Positions 1-6,160 of a stretch of 9,929 nucleotides of DNA are shown here, one piece after another. This stretch comes from Acidimicrobiia bacterium (GTDB lineage: Bacteria > Actinomycetota > Acidimicrobiia > Spongiisociales > ZC4RG35), in assembly GCA_029865445.1 (NCBI GenBank), contig JAOUGY010000129.1, positions 1 to 9,929 of the forward strand. The letters are read 5' to 3'. Each line of letters starts with the position of its first letter. The first letter of the stretch is position 1. The notes beneath the pieces were generated by a model that saw only the letters and a program-made list of their open reading frames with translations, had not been told where the DNA came from and did no database searches. Both the position numbers and the translations under genes were made by a program.

Positions 1-1662
1 TCGGGCTTCCACCGGGACCGCCGCCCGGGCGGTTCGTTTGGCGAAGTAATAGATCCGCTTGAGGTTGGCGATGAAGTCCATCTCGAGCCGGTATGCCTCG
101 AGCCTCTGCGGCTCCTCGGCCACGAGGCGTGCGGCCTGATGAGCGGAGGCGGTGCGTTCCAGGCTGTTGATCTCGTTCTTCATGGCCGACACCCTTTCGG
201 CCGCTTCTCGATTGCGCTGGGTCACCGCCACCATCGCCAGGTCGACGGCCTCCTGCACGGCGCGGTGGAACTCGGCGAGCACAACCTTGGTCTCATTCGA
301 GACGTGTATGCCCTCCTCGATGCGCGCGAAACCGAGCGCCGTGAGGTTGGTTTCGATGATGTCGCCGATCGATTCGAGGTTGTTGGTGGCCTCCATGAGG
401 CCCCACAATTCGTCCGATTCCCGATCGGAAAGCTCACCCTGACTGATCTGACCCAGGTAGGTGATGATGTGGCCGTAAAGGGCATCGACCTCGTCGTCTT
501 GCGCCTCGACGTCACTCAGCGACGAACGGGTCCCCTCCAATACAGCGGGGAAGACATCGCCGAGCATCGACCTCACACGATCCGACATTCGCAGCAATTC
601 CAAGCGCGCTCGGTCCAGCGCCAGCGACGGCGTTCGGAGGAGTTCGCTGTCGAGGTATTTGGCCCGGATGATGGCCTCGTCGGCGGCAGCCCGATCGGGG
701 ACGATCCGCTGGACCAACAGGGCGATCTGTCGGGTGAATCCGATGAACAAGAGCACGTTGACCACGTTGAACACGGTGTGGGCGTTGGCGATCTGGCGGG
801 GCACGTCGCCCGATTCCGACCCGAGCAGTCGCGCCAGCGGCCCGATGAACGGAATCCAGATGAGTACCCCGACCACGTTGAACAACACGTGCACCATCGC
901 TGCCCGAGAGGCGTCGCGAGGTTTTCCGAGCGAGGCGAGGACGGCGGTCACGGCGGTTCCGATGTTCGCACCGAGGATGAGTGCAATACCTGCCTCGAGA
1001 CTGATGAGCCCTTGACCTGCCATCACGATCACCAGACCCGTGGTGGCCGACGACGACTGGATGAGGGCGGTGAATGCGGCACCCACCGCAATCCCGAGGA
1101 GCGGACTCTCCAGAGCGATCATGGCGTCGATGAAGGGTTGGAACTCGCGGAGGGGACGCATGGCGTCGGACATCACGGCCATGCCGTAGAAGATCAGGCC
1201 GAGCCCCATGACCACCGCGCCCTGGGACTTCCTGTCGACGTTCTTTGAGAGGATCGACATCGCAAATCCGACTGCCACGAACGCCAGTGCGTACTTCGTG
1301 ACCTGGAAGGCGATGATCTGGGCGGTGATCGTGGTGCCGACGTTGGCACCCATGATCACACCAACCGTCTGTTCGAGGGTCATGAGTCCGGAGGTGACGA
1401 AACCGACCACGAGGACTGTGGTGACCGACGAGGATTGGATGACCGCGGTGACACCGGCGCCAGTGAGCGCTCCCATGAAGCGGTTGGCGGTCAGTCGTTG
1501 CAGGATCGTCCTGAGCTTGTCCCCGGCAAGCAGCTTGAGCGCGTCCGTCATCCGGTCCATACCAAAAAGGAACAAGGCCAGTCCCCCGAACAGCGTCATG
1601 ACGAGTACGGGGAAGTCCACCCCTCCACCCGATGATGAGACCTGCTCGACCGCCAGAACCAT
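1..1662 (-). CDS. Na+/phosphate cotransporter family protein with C-terminal PhoU-like domain (3' end outside window)
   Basis: Predicted inner-membrane transporter that probably couples phosphate uptake to Na+. The frame is read from the ATG at 1662-1660 and stays open to base 1, giving 554 codons. An in-frame TAG (bases 1696-1698) lies just upstream, and a GAGGG Shine-Dalgarno stands 4 nt before the ATG, so the start is firm. The membrane core (about residues 17-315) carries the two inverted half-repeats of the family: QSSS at 76-79 and 202-205, GANVGTT at 105-111, GANIGTA at 231-237, and H-x-x-F-N at 258-262 and 295-299. Residues from about 330 onward are charged, helical and hydrophilic, as in PhoU-like domains fused to NptA-type transporters. 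Known family members are about 550-600 residues, so only a few are probably missing. It lies 62 bp downstream of a second, core-only transporter on the same strand, which suggests co-transcription. The substrate is inferred from the family. Confidence 0.9.
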   Translation of the reverse strand, partial: MVLAVEQVSSSGGGVDFPVLVMTLFGGLALFLFGMDRMTDALKLLAGDKLRTILQRLTANRFMGALTGAGVTAVIQSSSVTTVLVVGFVTSGLMTLEQTVGVIMGANVGTTITAQIIAFQVTKYALAFVAVGFAMSILSKNVDRKSQGAVVMGLGLIFYGMAVMSDAMRPLREFQPFIDAMIALESPLLGIAVGAAFTALIQSSSATTGLVIVMAGQGLISLEAGIALILGANIGTAVTAVLASLGKPRDASRAAMVHVLFNVVGVLIWIPFIGPLARLLGSESGDVPRQIANAHTVFNVVNVLLFIGFTRQIALLVQRIVPDRAAADEAIIRAKYLDSELLRTPSLALDRARLELLRMSDRVRSMLGDVFPAVLEGTRSSLSDVEAQDDEVDALYGHIITYLGQISQGELSDRESDELWGLMEATNNLESIGDIIETNLTALGFARIEEGIHVSNETKVVLAEFHRAVQEAVDLAMVAVTQRNREAAERVSAMKNEINSLERTASAHQAARLVAEEPQRLEAYRLEMDFIANLKRIYYFAKRTARAAVPVEAR

Positions 1663-1666
1663 GAAT

Positions 1667-1671
1667 CCCTC
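1667..1671 (-). promoter_or_regulatory. Ribosome binding site of the PhoU-fused transporter gene
   Basis: The minus strand reads GAGGG, followed by 4 nt and the ATG at 1662. Together with the upstream in-frame stop at 1696-1698 it fixes the start of the gene. It is the clearest Shine-Dalgarno in the window, as expected for a gene translated from inside a transcript rather than from a leaderless end. Confidence 0.6.
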
Positions 1672-1685
1672 GCTGACCTCGGATG

Positions 1686-1740
1686 GCGGTCGAGCCTAGT
1701 GGTGACGGCGGTCGACCGCTCGTATCAGCGGGTGACGGCG
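1686..1740. repeat. Short repeats and a palindrome in the gap between the two transporter genes
   Basis: The 62 bp gap and the adjoining end of the upstream gene hold several short repeats. GCGGTCGA occurs at 1686-1693 and 1708-1715, 22 bp apart. The second copy lies in a perfect 12 bp palindrome, GCGGTCGACCGC, at 1708-1719. GGTGACGGCG occurs at 1701-1710 and 1731-1740, 30 bp apart. No T-tract follows, so it does not look like an intrinsic terminator. It could be an operator, an RNA hairpin that tunes expression of the second gene, or chance in GC-rich DNA. Confidence 0.35.
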
Positions 1741-2873
1741 AGCACCACCAGCGGGAGCACCACGAAGACCCCGCCGACGTAGGCGAGCACCCACCAGCGG
1801 GATCGCTGCGCCAGTGACGCCAATCCGGTCGCCAGCCGGATGGGGATACGCCGGATCGACGGAACCGGGTAGAAGACGAGAATCCCAAACACGTTGAAGA
1901 GCGTGTGCACGAGCGCGATCGTCAAACCTTCGGGGCGTTCGGAGGCGAGGGACGCGAGGAGTGCGGTGATGGTGGTTCCCACGTTGGCACCGAGCGTCAG
2001 CGGATAGGCGTTCTGAAGGCTGAGAACACCCGCCCCCACCATGGGCACGAGAATCGACGTGGTGATCGAGGAACTCTGAACTGCCATAGTGATGATCATT
2101 CCCACGGCCATCGCCCCGACTCCCGCCCCCCGGTCGAGCACGGCGTTGAGCGACTGCTCGATTCGCCCCGCCATGAGTTTCTTCATGTTCGAGGTGATGA
2201 ATCCCAATGCCACGAACACGAGCACGATCCCCACCACCAGCAACACGGCGCCGGTCACGCCAGTTCCGGCACCGGCGTCGGCGAGCACCGATTCGAGCGC
2301 CTTCACCCCGATGGCGACCGCTTCCTTGATTGGACTGGATCCGGTGACGGCGCCAACCGGCGCACCTCCTCGGAGAGCTCCTGTGAGCACACGGGCCGAC
2401 TCGGAGAGGAAGCCGGTTGCGAGTTCCAGCGGCAGCGCCACGATCACGGTGAGGATGTTGAAGAAATCGTGAACGGTGGCCCCGGCGAACGCCCGCTTGA
2501 ACTCCTGCCCCTGGCGGATGTGGCCGATTGACACGAGCGTGTTCGTCACGGTCGTGCCGATGTTGGCGCCCATGACCATCGGAATGGCCGACTCCAGGGG
2601 TAGCACCCCACCGCCGACCAATCCGACGATGGTCGACGTGGTCACCGACGACGACTGCACCAACACCGTGGCAAACATCCCGGCGAACAGGCCGGCGATG
2701 GGGTTGGCGACGTTGGAGAACAGTTCGTCTCCCGACGTCTCACCCAAGGTTCCGATCCCGGCTTCGAGGGCTTTCACACCCGCGAGGAATACGTAGAGAA
2801 GACCGACCACCGCCACGGCCCGGATCCACCTCGACATGGCACGGACCGACGGTCCCGCGGATGGATTGTCCAC
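1725..2873 (-). CDS. Na+/phosphate cotransporter family protein, core-only type
   Basis: Predicted multi-pass membrane protein of 382 residues from the Na/Pi cotransporter (SLC34/NptA-like) family. Two inverted half-repeats are clear: QSSS at 73-76 and 266-269, GANIGTT at 102-108, GANVGTT at 295-301, and H-x-x-F-N at 135-139 and 323-327. A polar stretch at about 155-205 links the halves. It has no PhoU-like tail, unlike its downstream neighbour, and contains no cysteine. It most likely imports phosphate with Na+; a substrate other than phosphate cannot be excluded. The start used is GTG at 2873, with no good Shine-Dalgarno but a TATCGT box 9 nt upstream. The ATG at 2837 (residue 13) is an alternative and would keep every membrane segment. 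It is transcribed divergently from leuB and ends 62 bp before the PhoU-fused transporter. Confidence 0.9.
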   Translation of the reverse strand: MDNPSAGPSVRAMSRWIRAVAVVGLLYVFLAGVKALEAGIGTLGETSGDELFSNVANPIAGLFAGMFATVLVQSSSVTTSTIVGLVGGGVLPLESAIPMVMGANIGTTVTNTLVSIGHIRQGQEFKRAFAGATVHDFFNILTVIVALPLELATGFLSESARVLTGALRGGAPVGAVTGSSPIKEAVAIGVKALESVLADAGAGTGVTGAVLLVVGIVLVFVALGFITSNMKKLMAGRIEQSLNAVLDRGAGVGAMAVGMIITMAVQSSSITTSILVPMVGAGVLSLQNAYPLTLGANVGTTITALLASLASERPEGLTIALVHTLFNVFGILVFYPVPSIRRIPIRLATGLASLAQRSRWWVLAYVGGVFVVLPLVVLAVTR

Positions 2874-2882
2874 TGCGTGCGG

Positions 2883-2888
2883 ACGATA
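2883..2888 (-). promoter_or_regulatory. Candidate -10 box for the core-only transporter gene
   Basis: The minus strand reads TATCGT, ending 9 nt before the GTG at 2873, so transcription would begin within a few bases of the start codon. No recognisable -35 element was found at the usual distance. The call rests on the TAnnnT match and its position in the short divergent region shared with leuB. Confidence 0.3.
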
Positions 2889-2937
2889 GACGGTTCCGCG
2901 ACTCCTGCAGTCCGATTCGCGGTTCGCGAGCCGGACC

Positions 2938-2943
2938 TATCCT
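2938..2943 (+). promoter_or_regulatory. Candidate -10 box for a leaderless leuB transcript
   Basis: TATCCT ends exactly 7 nt before the ATG at 2951 and no Shine-Dalgarno precedes that ATG. In actinobacteria, a TAnnnT box about 7 nt upstream of the start codon is the usual mark of leaderless mRNA. No clear -35 element was found. The same arrangement precedes the PLP-enzyme gene at 5081, which strengthens both calls. Confidence 0.45.
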
Positions 2944-2950
2944 CCGTCTC

Positions 2951-4015
2951 ATGTCGGATCGCTCATATCGAATCGCAACCATTCCCGGTGACGGCGTCGG
3001 CCTGGAGGTCACCCCCGAAGCCACCAAAGCCATCGACGCCGCCGCCGCCAGGTTCGGCTTTACAGTCGACTACTCGGACTACGACGTCGGCGGAGGTCGA
3101 TATCTCCGCACCGGTGAGGTGCTACCCGAATCGGTTCAGGCCGAGCTGGCAGAGCACGCCGCCATCCTGCTGGGCGCCGTCGGCACGCCCGATGTTCCAC
3201 CTGGGGTGATCGAGCGCGGGCTCCTTCTGAAACTCCGGTTCGATTTCGATCAGTACGTCAACCTGCGGCCTGTGAAACTCTACGAAGGCGTGCCGACCCC
3301 GATCGCCGGCCTCACACCGGACCGGTGCGATCTGACCGTGGTGCGCGAGAACACCGAGGGTCTCTACGCCGGCGTCGGCGGATTCTTCAAGAAGGGGACG
3401 CCCGACGAGATCGCATCTCAGGAATCCGTCAACACCCGCAAGGGCGTGGAGCGGGTCCTCAGATACTCGTTCGAGCTCGCCGCACGCCGGCGCCGCAATC
3501 TCACGGTCGGCCACAAGACGAACGTGCTCAACTTCGCCGGTGACCTGTGGTGGCGAACCGCCCAGGAACTAGGGGCCGAGTATCCCGACGTGGCCCTCGA
3601 TTACGTCCACGTCGACGCCGCCTGTCTGTATCTCGTGAATTCTCCCGAGCGATTCGACGTGATGGTCACCGACAATCTCTTCGGCGACATCGTCACCGAC
3701 CTCGGCGCTGCCGTTCAAGGAGGCCTGGGCCTGGCCGCGTCGGGCAACATCGATCCGGAGAAGCGCTACCCGTCGATGTTCGAACCGGTTCACGGTTCGG
3801 CGCCCGACATAGCCGGCAACGGCTGGGCGAACCCGGTGGCCGCGGTGTTGTCGGCGGCGATGTGTCTCGATCATCTCGGAGAAGCCGAAGCGGCCGTAGC
3901 GGTCGAGGAGGCGGCCGCTTCGGTCCTTCCCGAACTGGCCACGATGGGTGGGCCCGACATGGGTATGTCCACCTCGCAGATCGGCGATCTGATCGCCGGG
4001 CGAATCAGCGGCTGA
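2951..4015 (+). CDS. leuB: 3-isopropylmalate dehydrogenase
   Basis: Cytoplasmic enzyme of leucine synthesis that oxidises and decarboxylates 3-isopropylmalate to 2-oxoisocaproate with NAD+. The 354 residues match the family's usual length. Visible landmarks are the N-terminal IPGDG (11-15), ERGLLLKLR with substrate Arg96 (88-96), NLRP with Arg106 (104-107), Arg132 in VREN, catalytic Tyr139 and Lys189 (HKTN), metal-binding Asp222, Asp246 and Asp250, and the NAD loop HGSAPDIAG (281-289), where Asp286 favours NAD over NADP. The overall pattern resembles actinobacterial LeuB. The stretch RENTEGLYAG is closer to isocitrate dehydrogenase, so another beta-decarboxylating substrate is possible, but the Leu92/Leu93 pocket fits an isopropyl group. 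A longer frame opens at 2861, but the ATG at 2951 aligns with the family start and follows a -10 box. The 3' end overlaps the convergent PLP gene by 11 bp. Confidence 0.85.
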   Translation: MSDRSYRIATIPGDGVGLEVTPEATKAIDAAAARFGFTVDYSDYDVGGGRYLRTGEVLPESVQAELAEHAAILLGAVGTPDVPPGVIERGLLLKLRFDFDQYVNLRPVKLYEGVPTPIAGLTPDRCDLTVVRENTEGLYAGVGGFFKKGTPDEIASQESVNTRKGVERVLRYSFELAARRRRNLTVGHKTNVLNFAGDLWWRTAQELGAEYPDVALDYVHVDAACLYLVNSPERFDVMVTDNLFGDIVTDLGAAVQGGLGLAASGNIDPEKRYPSMFEPVHGSAPDIAGNGWANPVAAVLSAAMCLDHLGEAEAAVAVEEAAASVLPELATMGGPDMGMSTSQIGDLIAGRISG

Positions 4016-5081
4016 TCGCCGCCTCGAGATCGAACCAGAGGTCGTCGACCGCTTCGAGCCCAACGCTCATCCGGATCAGACCAGGCGGAAGGTGGCCGGA
4101 ACCTGGATAGCCGGATCGGCGTTCGGCCGTGGTTTCGACGCCGCCGAGACTGGTGGCATTGACGACAAGTCCGAATGAATCGCAGATGCGATCGGCGAGT
4201 GCATCGTCCCCGACCCCGAACGACAGGACGGCCCCCATGGTCCGGAGTTGGGACGCCGCGATGTGATGGGTGGGATGCGACTCGAGACCGGGGTACCACA
4301 CTCGCTTCACCGAGCCGTGCCCTTGTAGCCGCTGCGCCAACTCTCCTGCGGAGGACGCGGACCTCTCGAGGCGAACGCCGAGCGTTCTCAGACCCCGCAG
4401 CGCCAGAAACGCCTCGAGTGAGCCGAGGGATCCTCCCGCCAGCTCACGCCGTGTTCTGAGGTGTTCGACGTGGCCGGCCGCATTCGCCACCACCACTCCG
4501 GCCACCAGGTCCGAGTGGCCGCCGATGAACTTGGTGGCCGAATGCACGACGAAGTCGGCGCCTGCGCCGAGCGGCGTCTGACCGATCGGCGTCGCAAATG
4601 TGGAGTCGACTGCGACGACGGCGTCTCGGGGCCGGTTCTCACAGATCGCCTGGAGGTCCAGAACCTCGAGGAGGGGGTTCGACGGTGATTCGACCCACAA
4701 GAGGTCGGCGGGTTCGTCGAACCAGTCGGCCATCTCGCCGGCGGTCCTGACCTTCCAACGACCGTTGGCCTCCCCCACGGCCAGCAGGGTTGCGACGCCG
4801 TGATACAGATCTCGACCCCGGACCACGGTCGCTCCGATCGGGACGAGGTCCAGAACGGCGCTGACAGCGGCCATCCCTGAAGAGAAGGCCACCGCTTCAC
4901 CCCGCTCCAGCGTGCCGATGACCGATTCGAACGCAGCCACCGTTTCGGTGCCGTGGGCGCGGGCGTACCAGAGATCACCGCCGGGGAGGTAGTTCGACGC
5001 CGCCGACACGGGATGGTTGAGCGGCGAGCCTGGTGTCACGGGCCTGCCGGCCGAGATGAGCGTTGTTTCGGGATGCGTCAC
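4005..5081 (-). CDS. Trans-sulfuration family PLP-dependent enzyme (cystathionine gamma-lyase/synthase-like)
   Basis: Fold-type I PLP enzyme of the Cys/Met metabolism family, 358 residues, somewhat shorter than the typical 380-400. Key residues are visible: Tyr39 and Arg41 (YAR) for cofactor phosphate binding across the dimer, SSGMAA at 67-72, Tyr93 stacking on PLP, the ESPSNP turn at 131-136, Asp159 (VDSTFATP) pairing with the pyridine nitrogen, the PLP lysine Lys184 in SATKFIGGHSD, and Arg337 (LIRMSVGLE) for the substrate carboxylate. The substrate loop SLGGVETTAERR differs from the classical ESL-type loop and recalls actinobacterial proteins annotated as cystathionine gamma-lyase. Gamma-synthase, gamma-lyase and methionine gamma-lyase activities cannot be separated from sequence alone. 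The start is GTG at 5081, 7 nt after a TACCCT box. The gene begins 25 bp after a CAP-SLH gene and ends inside leuB. Confidence 0.85.
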   Translation of the reverse strand: MTHPETTLISAGRPVTPGSPLNHPVSAASNYLPGGDLWYARAHGTETVAAFESVIGTLERGEAVAFSSGMAAVSAVLDLVPIGATVVRGRDLYHGVATLLAVGEANGRWKVRTAGEMADWFDEPADLLWVESPSNPLLEVLDLQAICENRPRDAVVAVDSTFATPIGQTPLGAGADFVVHSATKFIGGHSDLVAGVVVANAAGHVEHLRTRRELAGGSLGSLEAFLALRGLRTLGVRLERSASSAGELAQRLQGHGSVKRVWYPGLESHPTHHIAASQLRTMGAVLSFGVGDDALADRICDSFGLVVNATSLGGVETTAERRSGYPGSGHLPPGLIRMSVGLEAVDDLWFDLEAAISR

Positions 5082-5088
5082 GCCGTGA

Positions 5089-5094
5089 AGGGTA
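5089..5094 (-). promoter_or_regulatory. Candidate -10 box for a leaderless PLP-enzyme transcript
   Basis: The minus strand reads TACCCT, ending exactly 7 nt before the GTG at 5081. The nearest Shine-Dalgarno-like run, GGAG, ends about 15 nt before the start, which is too far. This is the same geometry as leuB. If real, the upstream part of the promoter lies inside the last codons of the CAP-SLH gene, so the two genes need not be one operon. No clear -35 element was found. Confidence 0.4.
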
Positions 5095-5106
5095 CGCTCC
5101 CGCCGA

Positions 5107-6075
5107 TCAGCCGAAGCCTCGCATGAGGAAGGTGGCCATCTGCTCGCGGGTGACGGCGTCGGTCGGACAGTATTGAGTGCTCGAGCACCCGACGGTGATC
5201 CCCGACTTGGCGAGCGCCTGGATCTCGGCCTCGTACTTCGAGTTGTTGTCGTCGGTGAAACGATCCGTGCCGCTGGCGGGGAGCTTCAATGCTCGAGTGA
5301 GGAACACGGCCATCATCTCCCGGGTCATCGGGGCGTCCGGGCAGTACTTGCGGGTTCCGCACGGCTCGGCGATGCCGGCGTTGGCCAGGGCCTGGATGTC
5401 GGACTCGAAGATCGAACTGTTGTCGTCGTCGTAGGAGTTGCCTCCCGACGAGCTGAGCCCGAGCGCCCGGCGGATGAACGCCGCCATCTGGCCCCGGGTG
5501 ACTGTGAGCGTGGGGCAGAACTGATCCGAGGAGCAGCCCTTGGTGATGCCGGAAGCGGCCAGCCATTCGATGGAGCCCTCGTGGACCGAGGAATCGTCAT
5601 CCCAGAAGGTTCCGTTGTAGGAACGCGGCGCAGTCGATTCCATGAACACCTCGGCGACCCACACGGTGTTGTTCTCGACCACGACTCCTACCCCTACGTG
5701 GGTGTAGCCGGAGTTGAGGATGTTGTCCCGGTGGCTCGGTGAGTTCATGAGGGCGGTGTGGGCAACCGACACCGATGAGGCGTATGCGACGTTCTCTCCG
5801 ATCACTCGCCATCCGGTCGTGACCGACCCGAGGTCGGGGTTGTGGAAGAGCTCACCGGCGTCGGCGATCGCCTGGGCCTGGCTCTGGGCACCGGCGTTGA
5901 GGTCGGCGTGTTCCACCAGCGGTGACAGCCCGCGGGAGGTCCGTTCGCCGTTGATGAGGTCGATGAGCTGGTCGGCGTCCGAGGTCGCCGCCATGGCGGC
6001 CATCGGCAGCACCAGGATGAGGAGAAGGCAGGCCAGCGCGACGGCACTCACCTTCCTGGCTGGGGTGTTGATCAT
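5107..6075 (-). CDS. Secreted CAP-domain protein with three C-terminal Cys-containing SLH-like repeats
   Basis: Predicted exported protein of 322 residues. Residues 1-30 form a signal peptide: basic start, hydrophobic core, cleavage near AMA-AT. A CAP (SCP/PR-1, YkwD-like) domain spans about 33-146, with the conserved residues His78 (FHNP), Glu94 (GEN) and His115 (SPSHRDN) of the family's cleft. Three SLH-like repeats follow at about 154-211, 212-269 and 270-322, with a period of exactly 58 residues. Each has an acidic DDD/DDN turn, a GI-T motif, a Cys-x5-Cys pair (181/187, 239/245, 297/303) and a TRxxMAxFLxR helix. SLH domains commonly bind cell-wall polymers, so the protein is probably held at the cell surface. 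The CAP activity is unknown; bacterial members are associated with wall and spore functions. It is a paralogue of the gene at 6161-7174. The start is ATG at 6075, with GGAG 11 nt upstream inside an inverted repeat. Confidence 0.9.
   Translation of the reverse strand: MINTPARKVSAVALACLLLILVLPMAAMAATSDADQLIDLINGERTSRGLSPLVEHADLNAGAQSQAQAIADAGELFHNPDLGSVTTGWRVIGENVAYASSVSVAHTALMNSPSHRDNILNSGYTHVGVGVVVENNTVWVAEVFMESTAPRSYNGTFWDDDSSVHEGSIEWLAASGITKGCSSDQFCPTLTVTRGQMAAFIRRALGLSSSGGNSYDDDNSSIFESDIQALANAGIAEPCGTRKYCPDAPMTREMMAVFLTRALKLPASGTDRFTDDNNSKYEAEIQALAKSGITVGCSSTQYCPTDAVTREQMATFLMRGFG
5110..5616 (-). repeat. Three SLH-like coding repeats, 174 bp period
   Basis: The C-terminal half of this gene is three tandem units of 58 codons. 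Only the framework residues are shared between units: the acidic turn, the Cys pair with five residues between, Pro after the second Cys, and T-R-x-x-M-A. The units are clearly more divergent than those of the neighbouring paralogue. Confidence 0.85.
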
Positions 6076-6076
6076 A

Positions 6077-6110
6077 TGACTAGTTACTCCGTGTCCCTTT
6101 TATCTAGTCA
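6077..6110. promoter_or_regulatory. Inverted repeat overlapping the 5' leader of the CAP gene at 6075
   Basis: TGACTAG at 6077-6083 and CTAGTCA at 6104-6110 are perfect 7 bp inverted arms separated by 20 bp. The left arm ends one base before the start codon. The loop is AT-richer than its surroundings and holds the candidate Shine-Dalgarno GGAG (6087-6090, minus strand) and a TAGATA sequence that could be a -10 box. The element could be a repressor operator, or an RNA hairpin that hides the ribosome binding site. A perfect 7+7 match this close to a start is suggestive, not proof. Confidence 0.4.
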
Positions 6111-6144
6111 CCGAAGCGGGCACTGTAGGACATAACCAGAAAGC

Positions 6145-6155
6145 CGGCAAACGCG
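6145..6155 (-). promoter_or_regulatory. CGCGTTTGCCG box upstream of the CAP gene at 6075
   Basis: The minus strand reads CGCGTTTGCCG, 69 nt before the start of the downstream CAP gene and just after the stop codon of the other. A nearly identical box, with one extra T, precedes the paralogue at 7186-7197. The function is unknown; it may be a shared regulator site or a relic of the duplication. Confidence 0.3.
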
Positions 6156-6160
6156 TCCTC

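Noticed and set aside
139..1248. Long plus-strand frame of 369 codons
   Set aside because: Its composition is His/Asp/Arg-rich with no family features. It lies antisense to the transporter gene at 1-1662, whose frame shows paired QSSS and GAN motifs and a PhoU-like tail.
512..1888. Minus-strand frame of 458 codons spanning both transporter genes
   Set aside because: It is Arg/Ser/Trp/His-rich low-complexity translation, crosses the stop of one real gene and the start of the next, and is in a different frame from both.
2861..2950. Longer N-terminus for leuB from the ATG at 2861
   Set aside because: The extra 30 residues do not resemble any LeuB, would overlap the divergent transporter start, and would place the -10 box inside the gene.
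2874..2950. A riboswitch or small RNA in the divergent region
   Set aside because: It is only 77 bp, with candidate -10 boxes abutting both starts, leaving no room for a leader RNA; no known fold was recognised.
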